Origin: Entomortierella parvispora
Taxonomy: Eukaryota > Mortierellomycota > Mortierellomycetes > Mortierellales > Mortierellaceae
Direction: 5' to 3'
DNA length: 64,000 bases
NCBI GenBank assembly: GCA_963573315.1
Contig: OY752142.1
Coordinates: 2,666,001-2,730,000, forward strand
In this document: positions 32,235 to 44,283 of the stretch, one piece after another
Position numbering within the stretch: the first letter of the stretch is position 1
How the letters are laid out: each line of letters starts with the position of its first letter
Made by a program: the position numbers and the translations under genes
Notes under the pieces: generated by a model
Databases searched by the model: none
What the model was told of the DNA's origin: nothing
What the model saw: only the letters and a program-made list of their open reading frames with translations

Positions 32235-32849
32235 TTAACGGTAGCGGCGGAGGGAGAGAGTGTTGCGTCTCTTCCAGTTGGCGCGACGACCGGAACCAAT
32301 GGTCTTGTGGAAGCCGTGGCCCTTTCCGAAGCCACGGTTCTTCTTGGTGGCCGAGGTAAGACCGCGAGCCTCACGACGCTTGTGGACGGGGTTGACGATC
32401 CAGTTGATGCGGGCATCGCGGCGGATAGCCTTGTGGGAAGGATCGACCAAGATGACCTCGAAGTACTTGTAGGTCGAGTCCTGGTTAACCCAGTACGAGT
32501 TGAGGACACGCAAGTTTCCGCACTTGCGTCCAACACGCTCCTCAGCGGTGGCCTGGAGGGAACGCTGGTACTTGAGCTGGTTAACTCCGTGTCCACCGGG
32601 CTTGCCGAAGGTGGCACCCTTGGCGACGGGCTTTTTGCGACCACCACGACGAACACGGATACGGTAGATAACGTATCCCTGCTTGGCCTTGTATCCCAAA
32701 CGACGGGCCTTATCGGGGCGCGAAGGGCGGGAAGCGCGGTGGATGACGTTCAACTGGCGGTACTCCCAGCAGCGAACGCGAAGCAAGAAACGCATAACAT
32801 CCGACTGCTTCTTCTTGGCCAACTCCTCGAGGTACTTGTAAGCTCCCAT
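32235..32849 (-). CDS. RPL15: 60S ribosomal protein eL15 (204 aa)
   Basis: Uninterrupted frame, 204 residues, starting [20 protein letters not shown] and ending NTLSLRRYR. Strongly basic and colinear with eukaryotic eL15, including the [20 protein letters not shown] and [17 protein letters not shown] regions, with the usual family length. The start is the ATG at 32847-32849; the frame is open further upstream through CAA-rich leader sequence, but the conserved start fixes it. A possible leader acceptor (ccattag) lies six bases before the ATG, so a 5' UTR intron is possible. Structural component of the large ribosomal subunit. Polyadenylation signal complement near 32143-32148. Confidence 0.96.
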   Translation of the reverse strand: MGAYKYLEELAKKKQSDVMRFLLRVRCWEYRQLNVIHRASRPSRPDKARRLGYKAKQGYVIYRIRVRRGGRKKPVAKGATFGKPGGHGVNQLKYQRSLQATAEERVGRKCGNLRVLNSYWVNQDSTYKYFEVILVDPSHKAIRRDARINWIVNPVHKRREARGLTSATKKNRGFGKGHGFHKTIGSGRRANWKRRNTLSLRRYR

Positions 32850-33430
32850 TTTGTCTAATGGTTGAGAAAGATGAAAAGATTGATCAGATTTCTGAAATCT
32901 TGCTTTTTTCCTTTGACTGAATCCGAGCGATCGAATCCTCATAGTTGTATGTGTTGCGGTATTGCTTTCGTTATTGTTGTTGTTGTTGTTGGATAGAAAG
33001 ACTCTTTGTGGTTGTTGAGAACATGCAATGAGGATCAGACAAGATTCTGGAAACCGATCCTTGTCAACGATGACGGTCGAAAAAGAAAAGATTCCAACAA
33101 TTGCCATTGATACGATCGTCCATTCGAGAACAGCAATCCATTGATGTTGTAGGGTTGATCCATGAGCTTGGATAGATGGATGGACGAACTCCTGATGATG
33201 GATGGATCAGATGTGGTTGGATCCTGGTGGGTGCACACACCTTCTTTTGGATAAGTGAAAAGGAAGATCAAACCGACCGCCAGGGCTCAAAGCTTCTTAT
33301 TCTACAAAAATCAAAGCCACACCCATCAAGTCACGTGTATTTTGAAAGAGCGCTTGGTTGAAACTTTTAAAACTTGCATGCATGCATTATTTCCCGCAAA
33401 CACGCCGTTCAAACTTGAACTCACACAGCA

Positions 33431-34717
33431 ATGAGCCACTGCCACGACGAAGCACATGCACACGGGCACGGACATGGACACGGCCATCATGGACATGGAC
33501 ACCATGACCATGACCATGACCATGACCATGACCATGACCATGACCATGACCATGACCATGACGAAGCACCTGATTCAGGCCTGGTCCACGAGTCCCTCTA
33601 CCAACGTATCGACCATGACAACGTTGTCTGCCTGAACGAGAGTGAACGGGGTCAGGGAAGAGATGTGCTCAAGCCATGGCACGAGAAGATGGATGATACC
33701 AAGGTAACTATCTTCTGGGAGACGACGCAATAAGAAAAGGCAGCTTGATCTGGAATAACAGGGGGAGGTCTTGTCCAAGGCCGCAATTCATGCAAGCGCG
33801 CTAGAACGCGGATCGCTCAACATATCATGTCACCATTAGATTCTCGAAAGTGACGCCGACGAACAACTCATCTTGAGAATACCGTAAGTGCACCCCAGGT
33901 ATCCCTACGGGAAACACCGTATCTATACGGCAATGATCAGAGATGAATGACTGAACGATTGAACAATGATTCTCCTGCTGATGCTGATGCTACCGCTGTT
34001 GACTAGATTTACGGGGATGGTCAAACTAAAGTCCATCACCATCAGATCCGAACCTGGCGAGACTGCTCCAAAAAAGATGAAGGCGTAAGAACTCTTGCTT
34101 GAACCACTCCCTCAACGTCCGACACCCTTCTATACTAAACCTTGCTCATTTCTATCTGCACGTCCTTCCCTTCCATACCAGATTTGTTAACAGCGACGAC
34201 CTGGACTTTGACAATGCGGAATCATCAACTGCAACACAGGAATGGGATTTGGTCGAGGACACTCATGGACAAGTCGCCGAATACTCGACCAGGTACAGAC
34301 AGCCATGATGTCATTCTGATAATTGTTGTTGTTTTAGCACCAAGTTGGATGAGATTCTAGGCTAAATCCTCTTTTCATATTGGATCGGAACAACAGAGTG
34401 GCCAAGTTCTCGAGCATTCGCAGCTTGACCTTGTTCTTTGGCGAGAACTTTGGTGGCGATACCACACGGATCAGCTTCATTGGACTCAAAGGAGAATTCT
34501 CGGAGGTAGGACATGGATTCATGGCAGGATATAGCGCCGGAATGGTGTGGGAAGAGGCGTGTTTGTTACCCAATGGTCTTTTATCTAACTCTTTTCTACT
34601 TGGAATTGATGACAGTTCAAACGCGATCCTATTATCACTGTATACGAACTGCAAGCCAATCCAGCAGATCACAAGGTTCCAGGAACCGAGGATTCCCTTG
34701 GTCATGAAATTGAATAA
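33431..34717 (+). CDS. PITH-domain protein, PITHD1-like, with expanded His-Asp tract (238 aa)
   Basis: Six exons: 33431-33703, 33840-33883, 34007-34084, 34182-34292, 34397-34505 and 34616-34717; phases agree. The N-terminus is MSHCHDEAHAHGHGHGHG followed by a long (His-Asp)n tract encoded by a ccatga hexanucleotide repeat (about 33500-33560). The PITH domain (proteasome-interacting domain of thioredoxin-like proteins) follows: LYQRIDHDNVVCLNESERG, LKPWHEK, LESDADEQLILRIPFTG, VAKFSSIRSLTLFFGENFGG, ISFIGLKGEF, and a C-terminal ELQANPADHKV. It matches human PITHD1 in order and length apart from the longer His-rich head. Function in fungi is not established; the His-rich head could bind metal (inference). 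Confidence 0.92.
33500..33560. repeat. ccatga hexanucleotide tract
   Basis: About ten units in exon 1 of the PITH-domain gene, encoding alternating His-Asp. Confidence 0.9.
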
Positions 34718-34921
34718 ACCCAGGCACAATCTTCAATTGCTCGAAATTGCCCTGTGCCCCCCATGTTGCCAGATATGAAACGAAGGAAAAGTTTTATCCA
34801 ATGACTGGTTTTTGTTTGTATGTTTTCTTTAATGATGAGAATGGGGGGGCAATGGATGAAGTAGACAAAGGATGCCATGCGTGAAAATAACAGATTAAAA
34901 CAGGAAATGAACGAACGACAT

Positions 34922-36798
34922 CTATTTGGCGAGGGCGGCAATCTTGAAGCGGTCCGAGTTGCTATCCAACCAGCTGGAAACACGCTCATAGACTGCAAAA
35001 GTAACGGCCTGACCTGGGGCCACACGGAGGACACGAGGGGTGACACCCTTGTAGAAGGCCCTCCAGCCCTCGTTCTTCAAAATTGAGCCGTTCACGTCGG
35101 TGAAACGAGCCCAGCCGCTCAAGCCCTCAGGGTTGGGAGTCCTTTGAATACGGGTCTTGACAATATCAATGGGGTTGTTGACCAAGGGACCCATTGCACC
35201 AGAGATCAAACCAATTGTTGCAGATTGGTAGCCGGGCAACTCTGTAATATCCTGGAGACGTTGGAGGTAGCCCTTCAAGAAGTGGTAGGTGGGGAAGTTG
35301 GCGGCTTGGTTACTGGCTTGACGCAAAGAGGTCAAACCGACACCTCTGTACAAGGCTCCGAAACCCTCCTCCCGAACGACAGTGAAAGCACAGTGGGCGG
35401 CGTTGCGGTACTTTGGCACATCTAGAGGATCAGCCATCGAGTGTCGCTGGGCCTGAAGACGAATCTTGACCACGTCCATGGGGGTGACGACCAACACGGC
35501 CTCTGTAACACCCGCGAGCAAACCGGCTAATCATTCCCAAAAGAAAATAGATGAGATGGATAGAGAGCGTAGGTGTCAGTGCCTTGGGGTTGGGAGGGGC
35601 TAGGAGCAGTTAAGGAGTTGTGCGGACAGAACCGATGAAAAAAAAGTCCAGCAATAAGAAATCAAATTGCCCCTCCAGCGTGGGAAAGTAAAAAAAAATC
35701 GTGTGCTCACCAAGCACGTCTTTTTTTTTCCCATCGCCCAAATGTTGCCAACGGCTCCCCTTTCTGGTTTTTTTTTTTGGGTTGTGTCGCCCACTCAAAA
35801 TAAAACTAGGAGTCTGCACAAAGTGGGTATTCGAGCTGCTCAACCTCCACCCCACTTTTTGTCGTCGTCGAGTTTTGCGGACTTGGGCCCACTCAAGCGC
35901 TTTTGTGGTGACCAATTTACAATTAAAACGAAAAAGCCCTTTTGGGTTTTGGTACGTTTGTCTGTACAAAGACTTACCCCACAAATTGTTTGTCTTCCAG
36001 GGCTTGCCGTCCTTGTCGACCATCATATCCTTGTAAAACTGGAAGGTAGTGAATCGGATAGCCATCTTGGGCACAATACCGGCCGTGACAGCTCCGAGAC
36101 CCTTGTAGAGGGCTAATGGTGACTCCCTCTGAATAATACGCATGCCAACGCTCAAGAATGATGGTGCCTTGGCTCCCTAGAAACGTGAAAGCACAGCCGT
36201 TAATATCACAAAAGGTCAATCCATCCCCCTCCCTTTTCACTTTGGTTGTCATCATCTTCAGCCATTACGACTTCTAGCTGATGATGGGATCCGTGTGCTC
36301 GCAAAGTGTTCAAGAATAGGATTCTCGTTTTTTTTAGCAGGCAAATTGTCCTGTTCCTGTTTCCCCAGCTGAGCCCTGATTCCCCAGATTTTTTTTTTTT
36401 TTTTTACGTTCCTGAACCTCGCCCATCTTTGCTGCACCCCTCATCTAGGGCGCCATTGTCGACCCACTCCATGGTCCATGGAAAGGAGCATTCTCATTCC
36501 TGCAAGCACGCAAGATGTCTACTGCTCCCCTCCCCCTCCTGACTGTCCTTTTTGTTTTGCCGAGGTTTGTCGCTTTTTTGGTGGTTGGCAGTAAAATAGA
36601 AGAAGAAAATGCCAAAGTAAAAAAAAAAAAAGGAGGAAGGAAGGGTAGACTTACTCCTGCGTTTCTCGGGACATTCTTCGCCAATTGCATGCGGACTTTG
36701 ATGGTATCCAAGGGATGGCAGATCAAAGCTTCCATGAATCCTGCAGATCCACCTGCAATCAAGTTTGTCAAGGGGGACTTCCTTTCTCTGGCGGCCAT
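34922..36798 (-). CDS. Mitochondrial succinate/fumarate carrier, Sfc1/Acr1 type (315 aa)
   Basis: Three exons: 36655-36798, 35978-36176 and 34922-35526, separated by long introns of 478 and 451 nt; phases close to 315 residues. Three mitochondrial carrier repeats carry the signatures HPLDTIKVRMQ, TPMDVVKIRLQ and NPIDIVKTRIQ. LYKGLGAVTAGIVPKMAIRF, ALYRGVGLTSLRQASNQ and KGVTPRVLRVAPGQAVTF match yeast Sfc1 closely. It would exchange cytosolic succinate for mitochondrial fumarate across the inner membrane, linking the glyoxylate cycle to gluconeogenesis (family knowledge). The start is the first ATG (MAARERKSPLTNLIAGG). Confidence 0.93.
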
Positions 36799-37925
36799 GG
36801 TTGATAAGCGACTTCTTTCTAGATGTGAGGATTGTTTCGGTGGAAGGGAAATCCGGCAATGAGGTGTTTTCCGTGTCAAGCAAAATTGGATCGACGCTGA
36901 GGACGTGTGAAACGGATCAGATCAGATTAGAGGGGATTTTTTTTTTCTGAAGGTGGAAGAGTGGGGAGGGGTTGGATGAATGATCCTGGAGAGTGGAGAG
37001 AAGGAAAAAGGAAAGGAAAGGAAACAAACAAACAGGACGGAGAGTGGTAGAAGGGTGAAAACAAAAAGAGAGAGAGAAAGAGAAAAGGCTAGGAGATTTA
37101 TTTATACGAGTAACTGGGTGGAGAGAGAAAACGGCAAGTCCAAGAAGGAAAGAAAGAACTGGTAGGGGGAACGAGTAAGAGTGAGATCAAGATGTGAGCA
37201 CGTCCAAAGAAAAAAAACTAGAAAGTGGGAAAGTGCAGAACGTGGGGTACCTTGTCACCAATGAACGACAACGTAACTCACTGGGCCAAGAGTTGGCTGG
37301 TATTTTCCCTCGCCTGCCCCTCCCGTCCCTGTGCCCGATTGACATGTGGGAGAGGGAGGGAAGGGGGGAGCACATCACGTCTTTGCTAGTCGTGCTCCTT
37401 GTGCACTCCATTCATTGTCACCTCCTTCACCCTTTCTGTCTTTAGCACCATGGGGCAGTCCTTGACCACACCGATGAATGGCTCGGGCCGAGCCTTGGGT
37501 GTCGGGGATATCCAGCCGTAAAAATATTATATAGCTGAAGGACGTGGACGTGGACGTGTCCGTGGCATCGGACTTATTCGACCGATCAGTCCGACTCTGG
37601 ACCGGCACAGACTCAATTTTTCGTTGGGAACAATACGATCCCCGACACCGTGCCTGCCTGCGCACTGTTCGAGTCCACGGTGCGGAAAAAAAACCCCTCC
37701 CTCCATCTCCTCCTTCACTCCTTCAGCCCGGCTCCGGGATGTTGTGCAGCATACGAAATGGTGGCACTTTGATCTGTTGGAGCACGCCACTGTGACTGAC
37801 AGGAAGCAAATGCTTGATCCTCGGCGCCCTGCACTGCACAAAGTATCTTTGCGCTCTCATCTTTCAAAAGAACACCGAAGGTGAATTGAAAACCGCGGAT
37901 CTTTTTATTCTCTCGACTTTACGTT
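36799..37925. other. 1.1-kb intergenic region
   Basis: Upstream region of the carrier gene: GA-rich (36980-37160), then mixed sequence to the 3' flank of the VWA gene. No gene recognised. Confidence 0.5.
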
Positions 37926-40900
37926 TTAATTCCTAGCAATCAAGTAGCCATACTTGTTACGGAAGCACTCCTCGACGCTCTGTTGCTCCTCCAAAGTCAG
38001 CTCGTCTCTGCATCCGTCAAACACGTAGCGGCAAGACATGTAGTCCTCGTATCGGCCAGAATGCATGGCACGCCTAGAGTTGGTAGTTTTCATCCACAGG
38101 ACGGACCACGGATAGATGGGGAAGGTGGGGGAACTCGGTCAGTTCAAGATTGCATCAACACAGAATGCCTGGGTATATTGCCTTCATCCCCCCTCTTCTC
38201 CTCTCACGCCCTTCATTATTCTCCAACATCAAATGCCAGCAAACCACTTTGAACTCTGCTCAAAAAACTTGAGACGAAAGTCAAAGGCCCCTTAAGGGCT
38301 GTCAACATACCATTCTTCCAGAGAGAAGGCGTCGTGATGGTTGCGGAACATCCGGTACAACGTCCGCTTGCAGGGGTACCATCTGCTGGACGCGACTACA
38401 GGCCGACATAAAAGATGATGGTAAGTATGACTAAACAATAGGAATCCAAGGATATACACCAAGCACAACAAGACTTACCCGAGTCAAAGAATAGTTGGAC
38501 ACCTTCGTGAGTACCATTGACGAGCATCTGGATCTTGATCTTTGGCAGCTGCATGCTCAACTGTGCACAGGCCGTGACCAGTCGACCTCCAGCGCCACCT
38601 CTGAACTTGGATTCGATCAAGATACCCGCTGCCACTTGAGGATCCTCCGTCCTCAAAAAGATGCCAACTGTCGCATTCTTCTTGGATTCCAGGTAATCAG
38701 ACTCTGCCTGGGCCACGACTTCGTTAATCATCTGGTACATCTTTCCCTGCTGGATAGACGACAAAAACTGGATCGCTTCATCATCTTCGCTATCCACCAC
38801 GGCATCCTCTCCCTCTGTCTCGCTACCAACGGCGGTGGCCAAGGTGTGCTCAAAGGGAGTCATGAGATCCTCAGCCGACCGACGATATGCGTTCTTGGTG
38901 TGGGCAAACGACTGGAGCAAAGTCGCCAACCGAATCTTGGGCGAGTATCTGGCAAAGAATTCGTCCGCGAGTTGGAAAGGAGGCTTGGTTCCAAGGCGAG
39001 TGGACAACACCTCGGGAAAGAGAACGTCATCCATTGGCGACTCGGCAACGGTCAAGAGTCGAAGGATCTTGTCCACACCATTCGACACCGCTCTCTGAAT
39101 AATTTCCAGTCGCTTCAAAGAGCTCTCTGACAACTTCCAAGCCACACCGTCAAACGCGGGGACATTGAACTCAGGAGCTGTCAAGGGTTCATCTGAGATG
39201 GAGAGGTTCGAGGCAACCTCGGTAACAACTTCCACTTCATCCGACTCGGCCTTCACCAGGTTTTGCTCCGCCCGAGCCTTCTTGAACAACTCACGGTAAA
39301 CGTTCTCAACTCCTGCATTGGCGCCCTGTCTGTCCAAGGCTGCCGTGTACGCTGCGTACTTTTGGCGGTAAACAACTCCAGGCTGGTGGACATCTCGCTG
39401 GTGATCAATGCTAAACCAGTCCTTGACATCACCCATGAGGTCCTCCGTGACCTTCCAGGTCATGTCGCGGCGAATCTGCTCCTCGACCATGAACACCTCG
39501 AGCTGGGGCATCCAGTTACGAATCTCTTCCGCCGAAATATCACCCGCACGAACGGCGCAGATCGCATGGGCAATCAAGACATAGACGTTGTTCACAACAT
39601 CAACGGTGCGTGAGGTATGGGAGGTGACAAAGCCCTCAATCAGCTTCTTGGTGTTCTCACGAAGGGACTGGGAACCGCGGTAGATCGCATCACAGGTCTG
39701 GAGGATCAACTGGATCTGACGCTGCTTGAACTCTGTCATGGGGTGGGACTCGAGAGCCTTGATCAAAACCAAGAAAGGGACAGTAGTGGCCTGGCTGTAC
39801 GTGTATCCTGTCGCATCCAGGGTCACAACGTATCCCATGATGGGCTAGATGGCGAGAAAAATTGACCAAAATTGGATTAAAATCAAGCTTCTATGCATCA
39901 ACCTGGTGAACCAAGAATAAAAGGGTTCAAGTTCTTACCTTCATTCGAAGTCTTGCGACCTTCCAATGATCTTCGTTAATATACAAAGGCAGGACAGCAG
40001 TGATGCTCTCATGAGCGAGTCCAGGGGCGATACTGGCATCAATGTTTCTGTCAAAACCACCGTGCACATTCTCGGGCGTATTTGTCGCCAACGAATGTCC
40101 CAACGCCATCGTGAACATGGACGAGGTCAAATACGTTGGGAAAATGGACTTGATCACCATCTGAGAGGGGTCGGCAATCGCGCTCACGCTTCTTGACACG
40201 TCCAAGGTCATACACAGGCAATCCTCCTCCCTCAATGCATCAACAAAGCTGTTGGTTGAGAAGGCACACGACAACTCTCGAAGGGTTTCCTCCGGCGTTT
40301 CGGCTTCCATCTTGTCGAGATTCAAACCTTCTACGATCTTGGTAACCTTCTCGTCCAGCTCTGCAAACAGGGACATGTTCTTTCCAGCACGGGCATCCAA
40401 CTTCGCCTTGAGCTTAGATTCGTTGATCTGCCCATAGGCGAGGGCGTTGAAAGTAGCGAGACTGGTGTTCGAAATGGATCCTTGCTTGTGAGCGTCGGCC
40501 TTGAGGGCCAAGAAAGATTGCAGGAGGGACCGCGTCTTTTGACATGCAACCATACAAGTCTCGCGCTGAGGCTTGTTCTTGATTCGAACCGAGATTGAGG
40601 ACATGAAGCCCAAGGTCTTGCCGTAAGCTTCGGTCTCGGCATCGATCCCGCGCATCTCGGATCGCTTCTCCTCCGCAGTACGCTCGCTGGCATTGACCTG
40701 GTTGATACGCTCGACCAGGCGCAAAAGTTCTGGCTGGATATAATTTGCCATGCTCAAGATTCGACGTTCGTCCGACTCTAGCAACCACTCCACCTCAATT
40801 TCATGAACGGGTGCAGCCGACGTAGTGGCCACAAGATCGTCGCCTGATGGAGCACCCCCCTGATACTCTCGCCACTGAATTGTGTTTCCGTTAAAGACAC

Positions 40901-41986
40901 GGTCGCGCAAGACCACGGATCCTGTTAAGCCATCCGCCTCCAACTTGACAGGGATCCAGCTATTATCTGCTTGCTGTGTAGATCCCTCTTGGTTACCATC
41001 TTCCTTGTCGGTTGTTGATGCTCCGTTCTCACTGCTCCTGATCTCAATCTTGCGCATCTGATCCATGGCGGTATCACCCAACAACTCCAGGGTCTTTGAC
41101 ATAGAGGTCTCGATCGCATCCAACTCTCTAATGTACTGGAAGCAGCCACTCTCAGATCCTGCATTGGTCAACCAGCTCAACAACTTTGCGTCATGTGAGG
41201 CAGTGAATCCAAAGCTGTGCACAGTCGACTCTAGCCGAGGGGTGTCCTTGAGCAATTTCTCAAACTCAATCTTTGCAGTCGTCAGGTTGGCAGCGTCCAT
41301 ATCCTCCCCGTCGGTGAAGAAGAACAAGGTCGAGGCAATGTCGACGTTATCCTGTCCCACTTCTTGAATCCGTGCCTTAGTCTGAGTAATGACCTGTTGG
41401 AACGCAGACGCAAAGCTGGTGCCTAGAAGAGGGATATATTGATGGGGAACGACAAAAAAAGAGTAAGTACATAAAAATGATATCGTCTGTGAGCCGCTCA
41501 CACCCTCTCTTCTTGCAGAGGCAGTGCATTTTTTCTTTGCGGCTGGCACGGGGCTGTCTTTTCTTTCTTACCTCCACCAGCAGCGATTGACCCCATCCAT
41601 GCAACATCGTCAAGTCCTCCTAGTCGTCGAACCCGACAGGTGTGCGCAAAGAGGAAGATGGTGATCCGGTCCGCGGGGACACCACAGTTGTCGATCAAAT
41701 GGCTAACCAAGCGCTTCATAGCCTCCTTTGCACAGCTGATCGCGGCTCCAGCCATGGATCCAGAAACATCCAGGCAGATATGGAAAAAGTTCTCCTTGAC
41801 CACTGGCTTGACAACAGCCCTCTCCTCTTCCTCAAAGGCCACAGAGGCGGGGGGCAATTGAAAGGTCAGGACGCTAACTTTGTCATTGTTCTCCAGAGGG
41901 TGGAACGCTTGACAAAAACCGTCCATGGGGGTTGCTTCAGTACTGGTACTCTTCAGGGACTCGTTATCGCTTTCGAGGGAACCCAT
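37926..41986 (-). CDS. Large VWA-domain protein (about 1165 aa)
   Basis: Five exons: 41572-41986, 39939-41422, 38479-39844, 38311-38395 and 37926-38073; all phases agree. A von Willebrand A domain starts near residue 65, with the metal-adhesion motif DVSGSMAG (Asp 73) and a later FTDGED. The rest, about 900 residues, has no domain I recognise. It includes acidic stretches (ETEGEDAVVDSEDDEA) and a Cys-containing end (EEWRAMHSGRYEDYMSCR ... FDGC). No signal peptide, so probably intracellular. The last two small exons follow a normal intron with matching phase, but they could in principle belong to a separate small gene. TATA complement at 42180-42188. Function unknown. Confidence 0.85.
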
Positions 41987-42601
41987 GCTGTTTTGAGAAG
42001 TGGTTGGCTAACTGGCTGATTGATTGGATTTTAGACGCTGGCTTGCTTTGCTTGTCGTCGTTCTTTTTGAATGGTCAACTGTTGCTTCGGAAAGAGAATG
42101 TCCTGTCCTTTTTGGATGTTAAGGAAAAGGTGTTGTTGGTCTGTTGAGAGAGAAAGAAATGGAAGGTCAGAGGGCTCTCTTTTATACCTTGCAGGAGGGC
42201 GAAAAAGGCGGGAGGCTTTTTGCCATCCCCTGGTCGACCATCAAACACAAAAAAATCTTTGAGGGTCAGAGATAACGTCCAGGTAAGGAGAGCTGGAGGC
42301 GTTCAATGAAGTTGTTTCTACTCAGTGCTGGAAGGATCGGTTGAGGGGGGATTGGAGGCAAAGTGGCGGTGTGCAGACTGCGGCCGACAAGTGCTATTCT
42401 CACCACATACAAATGGCAATTGACTCACGGGCAGAAACACCCCCGTCCGCTAAAGAGTCGAGGCCACTCAACGCTCCGCCTCCAAAAAAGCGGTTTTTTG
42501 ATTTCAAAGTGTTCGAGACATGGAGGCGCGACCTGGCTCTATCGTGTTCCATGGTCTTCTCTCTGTTTTAATAACGATCGGTCAAATAATACACAATTTT
42601 A
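41987..42601. other. Intergenic, VWA-gene promoter
   Basis: Contains the TATA element at about 42180-42188 for the VWA gene and the 3' flank of the fucosyltransferase-like gene. Nothing else recognised. Confidence 0.5.
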
Positions 42602-44283
42602 TTATACTGGAGGGGCCCACGACGGGCTTGTCCGAGGGTAGAGAGTATCGTGGCCATGCCAACTCCATTGTCTACGGGAAGCCACTCGAGTCATCGTGCT
42701 GACTTTGGTTCCGATCATAACCTCCGCGTTCGCAAGGACCCAGGCATCGATCACGGCTGGTCCAAAGATGCCAATCTCTTCCTCTGTAGTATACTTCTCG
42801 TGATTAAGTCGCCTCCAGCCCAAACGCGCCATGATATCATGATCCCTCTTGGAGTTGGAATCTGTTGTCACCAGGACAGGCAGTCGTCTGTGTAGTTTTG
42901 GTCCTCCTTGCTGACTTTCTTGGCCAGAATTCTTGGTCGCCCATTGTTGAGCCTTCTCCACGGCCTCTGCATACCGCCCCAAGGGAACCATGCACTCCAA
43001 GCTAGGCTCACTCTCTGACTGTTGCAAATGCCGGCACTTTTGCCAGATGTCCCCTCTCCGAATATGGACAGCGATGAACTTGCCATCGTCTCTGCTTTCG
43101 GGAGCCCTATTCCTCACTAAACGCGTCGCGTACTCGTCAATCTTTTCCGTGAAACGGAAATGTTGGCCGACCGCGTCCCAAGACCGCCTGCCCAAGGGGT
43201 CCTTTAGCTTGAAGGTGTGACTCAAAAACAACATAGATTCTGGGAAGGTCTTGTAGCGATCGACCAGATCATCCATCGTCACCACATCTTCCAGAAACAG
43301 GTTGTCCTTTGCTCCGATCTTTAACCGATCATACACGGTCGTATTGGGATCCCTCTCGGGCGGGCGGACAAACTTGGGTCGGAACAAGAACTGGCGCAAA
43401 AATGTCCTTTCCGTTGTGTGGATCGACTCCGAGTCCCCAAAGCCATATATGACTTGACACTTTAGGTCCTCTGCCAAGAGATTCCAAGGCGTGTAAGGAT
43501 GGAAGCCCATCCGAGCTTGTTCCCGACCTATTGCTTCCTGCTCATGGGTCAAGGGTCGGACGTAACTCCATTCCAGGACTGGGACTCCTGTTTTTTTCGT
43601 GAATAGGGTAAGGTTGAGTACTTCGGACCAGCGCTGGTTGGAATTGAGGTTGTCGTGGGAGTTGGTCGTCATAGGCGGGAGGATGAGAGTTCGGTTGAGT
43701 CGCATGGCGACATAGGCCGCGTTCTCCAGAGCAATGAACTGTTGTGACCGACACAGCAAGCAAACAGTTAGGAAACTACAGAGAGGAAAGCGAAGACCAT
43801 TGCTCTCATGCATCATGCACAGCAGGGACAGAACCGACGATCTAGCTCAGAAAAAAAGGAACTTGCCTGATTCGTGAGACCAGCGTAGGTCAAAAAGCCA
43901 AGGTATCGGCCAGATGGGTCCAGGTGGGTCACCGGCTTGGGCACATCCTCGGGTCTGATTGTCGAGCCAGCGATAATACCGACCTGGGAGTAAGCATCCT
44001 GCTCCTGCTGTTGTTGGAGATCCGTCGTTGGGGTTTGTATCCGGGGATTCGAAGATTCCTCAACTCGGGGCTCAGATGTGGGACGAAGAGGCTGCACATG
44101 GTGCAGGAGGACAGGAGGATCGTCGCCCTGAATTTGGCTGTGAGATGATGAAGATGAAGAAAACAAGGAAGAGGAGGAAGAGAGCTCTGCTTGGTGGCCT
44201 CGGAAGCTCAAGTAGCTGGACGTGTGGAAAAGAGCTGTGCCTGTGACCAGGACCAACGTCGCAGTGAGGACCTTTTTCTTCAT
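42602..44283 (-). CDS. O-fucosyltransferase-like type II membrane protein (517 aa)
   Basis: Two exons, 43867-44283 and 42602-43738, joined by a GC-AG intron (donor CAG/gcaagt) that fuses LTNQ to FIALENAAYVAMRLNRT. The N-terminus MKKKVLTATLVLVTGTALF is a signal anchor, followed by a Ser/Gln-rich stem to about residue 115. The catalytic region has GFLTYAGLTNQ, the RTLILPP strand, FIAVHIRRGD (nucleotide-sugar binding arginine motif of the O-FucT family), PVLVTTDS, and a C-terminal VLANAEVMIGTKVSTMTRV. It probably acts in the Golgi on a fucosyl or related transfer; donor and acceptor are inference. The stop overlaps an AATAAA (gtataataaaat). Confidence 0.85.

Noticed and set aside
32850-33107. 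N-terminal extension of eL15
   Set aside because: Conserved eL15 begins MGAYKYLEE; upstream codons are CAA-rich leader.
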